Below are positions 20,511 through 28,513 of a stretch of 64,000 nt of DNA, one piece after another. The translations under genes and the position numbers were made by a program. Within the stretch, counting starts at the first letter, position 1, and every line of letters begins with the position of its first letter. The DNA is taken from NCBI RefSeq assembly GCF_001423525.1, contig NZ_LMOI01000024.1, positions 62,001-126,000 of the forward strand, read 5' to 3'. The notes under the pieces were generated by a model. It worked only from the letters and a program-made list of their open reading frames with translations. It was not told the origin of the DNA and did not search any database. The DNA comes from Arthrobacter sp. Leaf137 (GTDB lineage: Bacteria; Actinomycetota; Actinomycetes; Actinomycetales; Micrococcaceae).

Positions 20511-20560
20511 TTTTGATGCAGTTTGATGCTGTTTGGTATTGCTTGATTCAGTTTGCGCCT
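20511..20560. repeat. Five 10-bp direct repeats upstream of the LysM gene
   Basis: Reading from 20511 in steps of ten gives TTTTGATGCA, GTTTGATGCT, GTTTGGTATT, GCTTGATTCA, GTTTGCGCCT. The consensus is GTTTGATgca, with one unit per DNA helical turn. The array ends 10 bp from the ATG of the minus-strand LysM gene and lies about 80 bp before the plus-strand gene at 20642. Seen directly in the sequence; a regulatory role is inference. Confidence 0.6.
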
Positions 20561-20641
20561 GTGTTCTGTCATATGTCCATACGGTGGAGAGAAAAAGTTC
20601 CTGGAATTGACGGCCTGCCCGGTCGGACTTACTGTGGCCGA

Positions 20642-21211
20642 ATGCGCTGGGATGCACTCTTCAACGACCTCGAAAGCCAGCTGGCGGAATCGGACCGGCT
20701 TTCACTGGAGGCCGAGATCGGGGAGATGACCCGCGCTGAACTGGTGGCCATCGCGTTGTCCGACAGGCTCCGCGGAGTACTTGGATGCACGCTGGGGGTC
20801 CACCTCCGGAACGGAGAATCTGTCCATGGCCGCCTTGCCCACGCTGGTGCCGAGGCGCTGGTTATTGACGAAGACTGGTACCAGGTCCTCATTCCATACC
20901 CGGCGGTTGCCCGCTACGTGGGCATGGGCAGGCTTGCGCAAACCGAGCCGTCAGCCGTGCGGCGCGCGCTTGGGTTGGCGCATTCGCTCCGTGCCCTTGC
21001 CAGGGACAGAGCTGAGCTGAGTATCAGCCTCGGTGGCAGCGCGGGCATCACACGGTTGGAAGGCGTGATCGACCGCGTGGGCAAGGACTATGTGGACTTA
21101 GCGGCAGTGACTCCCGGTGAAGCCCGGAGGAGCCGGAACGTGGGAGATGTATCAACCGTGCCGTTCGCCGCGCTTGCGGCCATCAGGTCGAGGAAACAAG
21201 CCGGACTGTAG
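20642..21211 (+). CDS. Conserved hypothetical protein with two LSm/barrel-like repeats
   Basis: A 189-residue protein I do not recognise by name. The first 45 residues are helical and charged (LESQLAESDRLSLEAEIGEMTRAEL). Two similar beta-rich segments follow: GVHLRNGESVHGRLAHAGAEAL with YPAVARYVG, and ISLGGSAGITRLEGVIDRVGKDYVDL with VPFAALAAIRS. Each resembles a small five-strand barrel of the Sm/SH3 kind (inference from pattern only). No signal peptide or membrane helix. The start at ATG 20642 (MRWDALFNDL) begins the charged helix; the frame is open further upstream but crosses the repeat array. It is convergent with the HTH gene. Confidence 0.65.
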   Translation: MRWDALFNDLESQLAESDRLSLEAEIGEMTRAELVAIALSDRLRGVLGCTLGVHLRNGESVHGRLAHAGAEALVIDEDWYQVLIPYPAVARYVGMGRLAQTEPSAVRRALGLAHSLRALARDRAELSISLGGSAGITRLEGVIDRVGKDYVDLAAVTPGEARRSRNVGDVSTVPFAALAAIRSRKQAGL

Positions 21212-21259
21212 CCAACGCCCGGGCCCGGCACTGCCGGCAGGGACGAAACACGCGCCCGC

Positions 21260-21475
21260 TCAGACCGACTTCGACTTGGACTCCTGAATCATCCTGCTGG
21301 CTTCTGCGTAGCGTTCCTCGATGTACTGTTCCAGCATCTTCTCTTCCACACGCCATTGCCCGCGTCCACCAACCTGAATGGCCTTCAATTCCCCGCTCCG
21401 TACCAGTGCGTAAGCGGCTGGAGAGTTGATCTGAAGCTGCTCGGCAACATCTGCGAGTGTGAGGAACCTGGGCAT
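21260..21475 (-). CDS. Small BldC/excisionase-type helix-turn-helix DNA-binding protein
   Basis: A 71-residue protein. Residues 4-50 form a MerR-like winged HTH (LTLADVAEQLQINSPAAYALV, then GELKAIQVGGRGQWRVEE), followed by a helical, charged tail. Length and fold match BldC-type and excisionase-family regulators; BldC is known to coat direct repeats as a head-to-tail oligomer. ATG 21475 was chosen because GGAGG lies upstream; the open frame begins earlier without a ribosome-binding site. It is divergent from the CpaB-like gene across 153 bp that include a TTATCCACA element, so it is a candidate regulator of the pilus genes and of itself. That role is inference. Confidence 0.85.
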   Translation of the reverse strand: MPRFLTLADVAEQLQINSPAAYALVRSGELKAIQVGGRGQWRVEEKMLEQYIEERYAEASRMIQESKSKSV

Positions 21476-21513
21476 GCCTCCATTTTGCCATCCGAACGGG
21501 GTGCACGCTTGCG

Positions 21514-21581
21514 TTATCCACAGTTCCGCCATATTTGGGGCTTTGACTTTTGTTCCGGCGTCCGTCCCGCAACAATGAGGT
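21514..21581 (+). promoter_or_regulatory. Composite upstream element of the CpaB-like operon (copy 1)
   Basis: TTATCCACA (21514-21522), TTCCG (21524-21528), TGACTT (21544-21549) and ATGAGGT (21575-21581) occur in the same order as upstream of the CpaF gene (copy 2 at 55219-55258). The first word lies 106 bp before the start codon here and 99 bp in copy 2. Exact words are visible; shared regulation is inference. Confidence 0.45.
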
Positions 21582-21628
21582 GTCCGGCCGCGGAACGGCC
21601 CGCCGGCACGTCGAGGGGGAGAAACGGC

Positions 21629-22270
21629 ATGGTTCCAGAAACTTCAGCCGCATCAGCACGCCTGAAGCGCCCGTCGTGGAAAGATCCGCGCCTGCTGGTG
21701 GGGATCCTCCTGGTGCTTGCGTCAGTGGCGGGAGTTGTATTCCTGGTCGGAAGTGCAGACCAAACCACGGAGGTCTACGCTGCCCGCGACGGGATAGCCG
21801 TGGGCGAAGCGCTGACGGAGGAGAACGTGGTCCGTGCCAAGGTGCGGCTCGGCGATTCGGAACAGCACTACATCACCGCCGAATCCGGGTTGCCCCAGGG
21901 CGTAGTGGCCGTGCAGCGCATCGGAAAAGACCAACTGGTCCCTCGTGCCAGCCTCGGGGAGGTTGACGACCTTGACCGCAAACCAGTGGCCATTACGGTG
22001 GACGAAACGCTGCCTGCGCAGGTTATCGCCGGGGCCCGCGTGGACGTCTGGGTTGCCCAGCCGGATGCCAAGAACGGATTCAGTGAGCCTAAGCTCCTGC
22101 TGCCGGGTGCAGAAATCGCTGAGGTAACGGCAGGTTCAACAACTCTCGGATCCGCCAAGAGCACAGTGCTGATGGTGCTGGTGGAGGACAGTCGGATGCC
22201 GGCCATCCTGGGCGCCCAGGCCAACGACGCCCGGATCTCCGTCGTGTGGAACCCCGGGGGCGCCAAGTGA
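21629..22270 (+). CDS. SAF-domain, CpaB/RcpC-like pilus assembly protein
   Basis: A 213-residue protein with one N-terminal membrane helix (about 22-44, LLVGILLVLASVAGVVFLVG) and an extracytoplasmic SAF domain (VYAARDGIAVGEALTEENVVRAKVRLG, VAVQRIGKDQLVPRASLGEV). Such proteins resemble CpaB/RcpC, which in Flp/Tad pilus systems act in the periplasm with the secretion machinery; in a Gram-positive host it would face the wall. Start at ATG 21629 after GAGGGGGAG. A second in-frame ATG at 21575 would add 18 residues but has no ribosome-binding site. The stop overlaps the next GTG start by 4 bp. Confidence 0.82.
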   Translation: MVPETSAASARLKRPSWKDPRLLVGILLVLASVAGVVFLVGSADQTTEVYAARDGIAVGEALTEENVVRAKVRLGDSEQHYITAESGLPQGVVAVQRIGKDQLVPRASLGEVDDLDRKPVAITVDETLPAQVIAGARVDVWVAQPDAKNGFSEPKLLLPGAEIAEVTAGSTTLGSAKSTVLMVLVEDSRMPAILGAQANDARISVVWNPGGAK

Positions 22271-23574
22271 GCATACCTGTCGTTACCGTCGGGCAAAGCC
22301 GGGAAGATCTGGTGGGCGGACTCGAACGCCTGCACGGCCCTGTCACCGTGGTCAGGAGATGCGCCGAACTCCCCGAACTGCTGGCAGCGTGCCAAAGCGG
22401 GCTGGCCAGGGCGGCCGTCGTGGCAGACGGATCCGAAGGCCTCACGGCTTCGTTGGTAGACCGGCTGGGAGCCGTTGGCGTGGCCATCATCGCCCTCACC
22501 GACAGCGCCGAGGAAGCAGCGCGGCTCCGCAAGATCGGTGTTGCATCAGCCCTGACAGGCGTCCAATCCGCAGAACTTTCGGACCGGATCGCCGACGCCG
22601 TAGAGCAGTTGACAGGAGCGCCGGGCCGTACTGCCGCAATGAGCTCCCTCGCGGACACCGGTGCAGCCCTGCATCCCGTTGCCGCGGAGCCTGAACCAGA
22701 TACGGGCGGGCCAGGACCAGGTCGAATCATCGCAGTGTGGGGTCCCGCCGGCTCTCCGGGCCGGACCACCCTCGCCGCCAACATGGCAGCTGAACTGGCG
22801 GCCGACGGCGAGCAGGTCCTCCTCATCGACGCCGACAGCTACGGGGCGAGCGTCGCTGCGGTCCTCGGACTGCTCGACGAATCGGCTGCATTGGCCCAGG
22901 CCTGCCGGCTTGCGGACCAGGGCGCCCTGGATGCAGAAGCCCTCCGCAGGCTTGCCGCTCCTGTGGCAACGACTGCCGGTACCTTCAAGGTACTCACCGG
23001 CATAACGCGGGCAGATCGCTGGACGGAGCTCAGGGCACCGGCCCTGGCGATCGTCCTGGAACGGGCGCGGCAGATCGCCGACGTTGTTGTGGTGGACACC
23101 GGCTTCTGCCTGGAAGCGGATGAAGAACTGAGCTTTGACACCATGGCGCCACGGCGAAACGGGGCAACCCTGCGTGCACTGGAGATGGCAGACGCCGTGT
23201 TCGCGGTCGGGGCTGCTGATCCCGTGGGCGTGCCGAGGTTGGTTAGGGGCCTTGCTGAACTGGAGAACACTGTTCCCCAAGCCTCGCCCACGGTGGTGAT
23301 GAACAAAGTGCGGTCGTCCTCTGTTGGCAGGGGCCCCGAACGGCAATTGCGGGATGCCTGGGAGCGTTACGGTCCGGCATCCGAGCTTCAGGCATTCCTC
23401 CCGTACGACAACGCTGCCGCGGATGCTGCCCTGCTTGCCGGATCGTTGCTGCTCGAATCGTCGCCCCAGTCAGCCCTTCGCCGCTCAATCCGCGAACTCG
23501 TTTGTGCATCCGTCCAGCAAAAGCCCAAATCCTCTGTATTTTCTTCCACAGCAGGCCGCAGGGCAAAGGACTAG
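22267..23574 (+). CDS. CpaE/TadZ-like MinD-family ATPase-fold protein
   Basis: A 435-residue protein. The N-terminal 115 residues look like an atypical receiver domain (SIPVVTVGQSREDLV, IIALTDSAEEAARLRKIG); a linker follows, then a MinD/ParA fold from about 153. The P-loop reads GPAGSPGRTT (159-168): the two lysines of the deviant Walker A motif (KGGxGKT) are absent, with Arg166 at the usual catalytic lysine. Walker A' has LLIDADSYGAS (185-195). CpaE/TadZ proteins position Tad pilus machines at the membrane. GTG start overlaps the CpaB-like stop (GTGA). The rest of the Tad genes lie about 32 kb away. Confidence 0.82.
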   Translation: MSIPVVTVGQSREDLVGGLERLHGPVTVVRRCAELPELLAACQSGLARAAVVADGSEGLTASLVDRLGAVGVAIIALTDSAEEAARLRKIGVASALTGVQSAELSDRIADAVEQLTGAPGRTAAMSSLADTGAALHPVAAEPEPDTGGPGPGRIIAVWGPAGSPGRTTLAANMAAELAADGEQVLLIDADSYGASVAAVLGLLDESAALAQACRLADQGALDAEALRRLAAPVATTAGTFKVLTGITRADRWTELRAPALAIVLERARQIADVVVVDTGFCLEADEELSFDTMAPRRNGATLRALEMADAVFAVGAADPVGVPRLVRGLAELENTVPQASPTVVMNKVRSSSVGRGPERQLRDAWERYGPASELQAFLPYDNAAADAALLAGSLLLESSPQSALRRSIRELVCASVQQKPKSSVFSSTAGRRAKD

Positions 23575-23631
23575 GCTCGCCATAAGAGCTGCAAAGGTGC
23601 AGCGCATATCGTGTGATGGAGGCGTTTGTTG

Positions 23632-26600
23632 ATGTCGTCTGGATCCAGCGTGGAGGATCAGGCCCTTTCCGTAGAAGGCTTTGAAGGCTTCATGGGGGAC
23701 TACTACCAGCATCTCGCCGAGGAGGACGCGCGCAGCTATCCGCAGGAGCTGCTGGCTAAGCGGGCGGACCATCACCGCGAGGTCGCATCGGGGCGTCTGC
23801 CCGGGCAGGCGAAGGTGGCCATTGCCGATGAGGAAGACAGCAGCGTCGTATTCGTCGTCACGGACGACATGCCTTTCCTGGTGGATTCAGTCAACGCTGA
23901 ACTGGTCCGTCAGCATGCGGCCATCAAGCTGGTCATCCACCCTATGTTCGTTGCCACGCGCAACCGGGAATCCGGGCACCTGGTCAAGGTCAACAGGGTT
24001 CCGTCGCATATCGGAATTTCCAGCGGTGACACCGCAGCGATGCCGAGCCTGTCCCACCTGATTGCCACCGGCGAAAATGCCTCATATATGGAGTCATGGA
24101 TCGCCGTCGAGATCGGCCGCATCTCCGACGAAGCCAAAGCGTCGCTGCTTGAAGGACTGCAGCGAGTGCTTAAGGACGTACGCGCGGCCGTCGAAGACTG
24201 GCCCAAAATGCGCCAAAAGGCGCTGGAGATCGCCGAAAGCCTTGACCAGGTAGCCAACCCGGCCCAGATCGCCGAACTGCGGCAGGCGCAGGACCTCCTG
24301 CGCTGGCTCGACGACGGCAACTTCACCTTCCTCGGATACCGGGAATACGTCCTCATCAACGTGGACGGGGAGGACGTCCTGGAATTGCGGGAGGACAGCG
24401 GCCTTGGCTTGCTCCGGGCAGCGGCCGATTCCCCCCACATCCAGCATCTGACTGATACAGGACGCAAAAAGGCGCGGGAAAAGCGTGCCCTTGTCATCAC
24501 GAAGGCCAATTCCCGTTCCACCGTCCACCGGTCCGCCTACCTGGACTACATTGGCGTTAAGAGTTTCGACGCCGCCGGCAACGTCAATGGAGAACGGCGC
24601 TTCATCGGGCTGTTTGCCACCAGCGCCTACACCGGTTCAGTGCGTGAAGTCCCGATCGTCCGGGAAAAGGTCGACGCCGTTCTCCGCAATGCGGGGTTCC
24701 CACCGGACTCGCACTCCGGAAAGGACCTGCTCGGCATCCTGGAGACCTATCCCCGCGACGAGCTGTTCCAAATCGAAGTCCCCGACCTCGCCGCCACGGC
24801 AGTGGGCATCCAGAAGCTGCAGGAGCGCCGAAGGACCCGGCTCTTCCTCCGCCCCGACATCTACGGCCGCTTCATGTCGGCTGTCGTCTACCTGCCCAGG
24901 GATCGCTACACCACCAATGTCAGGCTTCGGATCGAGCAGGAACTCCGAGAGACCTTCCAAGCGGTTTCCATTGACTACGAAGCCAGGATGACCGAATCGG
25001 CTCTGGCCCGCCTCTTCTTCAGGATCCGCCTGCCGAAGGATGCGGACGTCAGCCACGTTGACAGCGGAGAGCTCGAAAAGCGGCTGGTCCGTGCGGCCAG
25101 GTCCTGGAGCGAGGGCATCGCCGAGGTGCTGCGCGACGGCGGCGACGCGGCGGAAGCCAAGGAACTGGCGGCAATTTGGGCTGAAGCGTTCCCGGCGAGC
25201 TACCGGGTGGACTACGAAGTGGAAGACGCCCTTGACGACATTGCCCGCTTCGAGAAGTACGGAGCGGCGGCCGAACGCACCGAGGGGGCACGGCAGGAGC
25301 GCCCGGGCGTCCACGTCTACCTCCCCGAGGGGGCGGGCGCAACGCTTGAGGAAGATGCGCGGGTCAAGCTTTACATGCTCGAGCCCAAGAGCCTGAGCCA
25401 AATCCTTCCGTTCTTCCACAACCTGGGACTCGAGGTGCTCGACGAACGGCCCTTCGAAATCGAGACCGCGGACCGCCGCGATTTCTTCCTGTACGACCTC
25501 GGTCTGAAATACCCCGCAGGCGTCGACCCGGTGGCAACCGGAGGCTTCCTGGCGGATTCCTTCAGCGCGGCTGTGACAGGTGCGGCAGAATCCGACGCTT
25601 TCGACCGCCTGGTCCTTCGGGAAGGGCTGCACTGGCGCCAGATCACCGTCCTGCGTGCCTACGCCCGCTACATGCGCCAGATGGGCAACACCAATTCGTT
25701 CGGGTTCATGGCCGACACCCTCCTCGCCAACCCTGATGTGACCAGGGGGCTCAGTGCCCTGTTCGAAGCACGGTTCGACCCGTCCCTGGACCGCGATGCA
25801 AGGCAGGCCGCCCAGGAATCCGTGCGGGAAGAACTGTCAGCGTCCATCGAAAAAGTTGCAACACTTGACGCTGACCGTGTCCTGCGGACGTTTGTGAACC
25901 TCATCGAGGCCACCCTGCGGACGAACTTCTACCAGGACAAGCGGCACCTGAGCTTCAAGCTCGATCCGGCGCGGATCGACGGCTTGCCGTTCCCGCGTCC
26001 CATGTTTGAGATCTGGGTCTACTCTCCGCGGGTTGAGGGTGTGCACCTCCGATTTGGCAAGGTCGCCCGTGGCGGCCTGCGCTGGTCGGACCGCCGGGAG
26101 GACTTCCGCACCGAGGTGCTCGGCCTGGTGAAGGCACAGACGGTAAAGAACGCCGTCATCGTTCCCACCGGGGCCAAGGGCGGCTTCTTTGCCAAGCAGC
26201 TGCCGGACCCGTCCGTCGACAGGGCGGCGTGGATGGCCGAAGGTGTCGAAAGCTACAAGACCTTCATCCGGGGCCTGCTGGACCTCACCGACAATCTGGT
26301 TACCGAAGGTGCGGACGAGAAGCTGGTGCCGCCGTCGGACGTGGTCAGGCATGACGACGACGATTCCTACCTCGTGGTCGCAGCGGACAAGGGGACTGCG
26401 ACATTCTCGGACATTGCCAATGGCCTGGCCGCTGAGTACGGATTCTGGCTGGGAGACGCTTTCGCTTCGGGCGGCTCCGTTGGCTACGACCACAAGGCCA
26501 TGGGCATCACCGCCCGCGGTGCATGGGAATCCGTGAAACGGCACTTCAGCGAGCTGGACCTGGACACCCAGACCCAGCCGTTCACCGTGGTGGGCGTGGG

Positions 26601-28485
26601 CGATATGTCCGGCGACGTGTTTGGCAACGGCATGCTGCTGTCCCGGCATATCCGGCTGCTCGCTGCCTTCGACCACCGGCACATCTTCCTGGATCCCACG
26701 CCGGACGAGGAGTCGTCCTTCACTGAACGCCGGCGCCTGTTCGAACTGCCCCGGTCATCATGGGACGACTACGACAAGTCCCTCATCAGCGAAGGCGGCG
26801 GTGTCTTTGCGCGGCAGGCCAAGTCCATCCCGGTGTCCCCCCAGGTACGCGACGCCCTGGGACTTCCCGCCCACATTACGGAGCTCAGCCCGCCCGAACT
26901 CCTGCGGGCCATCCTGCTGGCCCCGGCAGATCTTCTCTACAACGGCGGCATCGGGACGTACGTGAAGGCCAGCAGCGAGTCCAATGCTTCGGTGGGGGAT
27001 AAGGCCAACGACTCGATCAGGGTTGATGGCAGGGACCTCCGCGTCAAGGTGGTGGGCGAAGGCGGGAATCTCGGAATGACCCAGCGCGGACGGATCGAGG
27101 CAGCACTGCAGGGTGTCATCCTGAATACCGACGCCATCGACAACTCCGCAGGCGTGGACTGCTCCGACCATGAGGTCAACATCAAGATCTTCGTTGACCG
27201 GATGGTGGCTGCCGGCAGGCTGGACGCGGCCGAACGCGCCGAGTTCCTTGCCTCGATGACCGGCGAGGTTGCCCGCCTCGTCCTGGAAGACAACATTGAC
27301 CAGAACATCCTGCTGCTGAACGACCGCACAAGGGTTGCGGAGTGGAGCCCCAGTTACGAACGCCTCATGGACTGGCTGGAAAAATCGGCCGACCTGAAGC
27401 GCGACCTTGAGGCCCTGCCCACCACGGAGACCCTGCGCGAACGGCTGCAGCAGGGCCAGGGCCTGACGTCGCCTGAGCTCTCCGTCCTCGCGGCCTACGC
27501 CAAGATCGAATTGGCGACGGCCCTGCGGGAAAGCGATCTCGCGGACGATCCGTGGTTCCGGCAGACCCTCCGCGGTTATTTCCCGACGCAACTGCGTGAA
27601 CGTTTTGACGCTGAACTGGACACGCATCCGCTGCGGCGTGAAATCATCGCAACGGTGGTGGCCAACGACATGATCAACATGGGAGGCATCACTTTCGCTT
27701 TCCGCGTCATGGAAGAAACGTCGGCCAGCGAAGTGGCCGTGGCCAAGGCCTTCGTCGCGCTGCGGGAGATTTACGAGCTGGACGTGATGGTCCGGGAGCT
27801 CAACAGCCTGCCTGCGTCGTTCCCCACGGAGCACTGGAGCACGGTCCACCTGGATATCCGCAGGTTGCTTGACCGCGCAGTGCGGTGGCTCCTCACCCAG
27901 GGAACCGTCTCCCAACCCATCGATGAAGTGGTGGCTGAGTTCAAGCCGTTGATGGATCCCCTGCGTGCACGCGTCCTGGACTACTTGCGCGGCGAAGACC
28001 GGGAACGGGTGGGCAGCTGGCTCGAGAACGCGCGCGAATGGGAACTTCCGGATGGCCTTGCCCTGCGCTGGGCTGAACTGTTCGAAAGCTTTGTCCTTCT
28101 GGACATTGCCAAGATCGCCCGCCTGCGGAAAGAGCCGGTTGAGGACATCGCCGCCGCGTATTACACGGTGTTCAACCGTTTCCACGCCGATTCCCTCCTG
28201 GAACGGATCAGCAGCCTTCCCCGGCAGGACAGGTGGCAGGCACTGGCAAGGGCAGCGCTTCGCGATGACCTGTACTCCACGGTGTCGGACATTACGACGG
28301 CGGTGCTGGACGCCACGGCCGCGGGCGGCTCGCCCGAGGCGCGGCTCACGGAGTGGGAGGCGCGGAACGCCGAACAGCTGGGCCGCGCGAAGAGCATGTT
28401 CGATGAGGTCAACGCACTCGAAACCGACGATATGGCGTCGCTGTCGGTAGCATTGAGGCTCTTGAGGTCTATCGTCCGGCGCTGA
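23632..28485 (+). CDS. gdh: NAD-dependent glutamate dehydrogenase, large (about 180 kDa) type
   Basis: A 1617-residue protein of the GDH2/Bac_GDH family. It oxidises L-glutamate to 2-oxoglutarate and ammonia with NAD. A long regulatory N-terminal half (ACT-like segments, about 1-700) precedes the catalytic domain with RFGKVARGGLRWSDRREDF, VIVPTGAKGGFF and the dinucleotide-binding GVGDMSGDVFGNGMLLS, followed by VVGEGGNLGMTQRGRIEAAL. A C-terminal helical region completes the large type. ATG 23632 is chosen with GGAGG at 23618-23622; two upstream TTG codons are closer than usual. It begins a new transcription unit 57 bp after the CpaE-like gene. Length is typical of the Streptomyces and Mycobacterium enzymes. 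Confidence 0.97.
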   Translation: MSSGSSVEDQALSVEGFEGFMGDYYQHLAEEDARSYPQELLAKRADHHREVASGRLPGQAKVAIADEEDSSVVFVVTDDMPFLVDSVNAELVRQHAAIKLVIHPMFVATRNRESGHLVKVNRVPSHIGISSGDTAAMPSLSHLIATGENASYMESWIAVEIGRISDEAKASLLEGLQRVLKDVRAAVEDWPKMRQKALEIAESLDQVANPAQIAELRQAQDLLRWLDDGNFTFLGYREYVLINVDGEDVLELREDSGLGLLRAAADSPHIQHLTDTGRKKAREKRALVITKANSRSTVHRSAYLDYIGVKSFDAAGNVNGERRFIGLFATSAYTGSVREVPIVREKVDAVLRNAGFPPDSHSGKDLLGILETYPRDELFQIEVPDLAATAVGIQKLQERRRTRLFLRPDIYGRFMSAVVYLPRDRYTTNVRLRIEQELRETFQAVSIDYEARMTESALARLFFRIRLPKDADVSHVDSGELEKRLVRAARSWSEGIAEVLRDGGDAAEAKELAAIWAEAFPASYRVDYEVEDALDDIARFEKYGAAAERTEGARQERPGVHVYLPEGAGATLEEDARVKLYMLEPKSLSQILPFFHNLGLEVLDERPFEIETADRRDFFLYDLGLKYPAGVDPVATGGFLADSFSAAVTGAAESDAFDRLVLREGLHWRQITVLRAYARYMRQMGNTNSFGFMADTLLANPDVTRGLSALFEARFDPSLDRDARQAAQESVREELSASIEKVATLDADRVLRTFVNLIEATLRTNFYQDKRHLSFKLDPARIDGLPFPRPMFEIWVYSPRVEGVHLRFGKVARGGLRWSDRREDFRTEVLGLVKAQTVKNAVIVPTGAKGGFFAKQLPDPSVDRAAWMAEGVESYKTFIRGLLDLTDNLVTEGADEKLVPPSDVVRHDDDDSYLVVAADKGTATFSDIANGLAAEYGFWLGDAFASGGSVGYDHKAMGITARGAWESVKRHFSELDLDTQTQPFTVVGVGDMSGDVFGNGMLLSRHIRLLAAFDHRHIFLDPTPDEESSFTERRRLFELPRSSWDDYDKSLISEGGGVFARQAKSIPVSPQVRDALGLPAHITELSPPELLRAILLAPADLLYNGGIGTYVKASSESNASVGDKANDSIRVDGRDLRVKVVGEGGNLGMTQRGRIEAALQGVILNTDAIDNSAGVDCSDHEVNIKIFVDRMVAAGRLDAAERAEFLASMTGEVARLVLEDNIDQNILLLNDRTRVAEWSPSYERLMDWLEKSADLKRDLEALPTTETLRERLQQGQGLTSPELSVLAAYAKIELATALRESDLADDPWFRQTLRGYFPTQLRERFDAELDTHPLRREIIATVVANDMINMGGITFAFRVMEETSASEVAVAKAFVALREIYELDVMVRELNSLPASFPTEHWSTVHLDIRRLLDRAVRWLLTQGTVSQPIDEVVAEFKPLMDPLRARVLDYLRGEDRERVGSWLENAREWELPDGLALRWAELFESFVLLDIAKIARLRKEPVEDIAAAYYTVFNRFHADSLLERISSLPRQDRWQALARAALRDDLYSTVSDITTAVLDATAAGGSPEARLTEWEARNAEQLGRAKSMFDEVNALETDDMASLSVALRLLRSIVRR

Positions 28486-28513
28486 TCAATCAGGCGTCGC
28501 AACTGGAGGTGCA

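Noticed and set aside
21514..21522. Replication origin suggested by a DnaA-box-like TTATCCACA
   Set aside because: Single copy at the site, no dnaA, dnaN or AT-rich unwinding element nearby.
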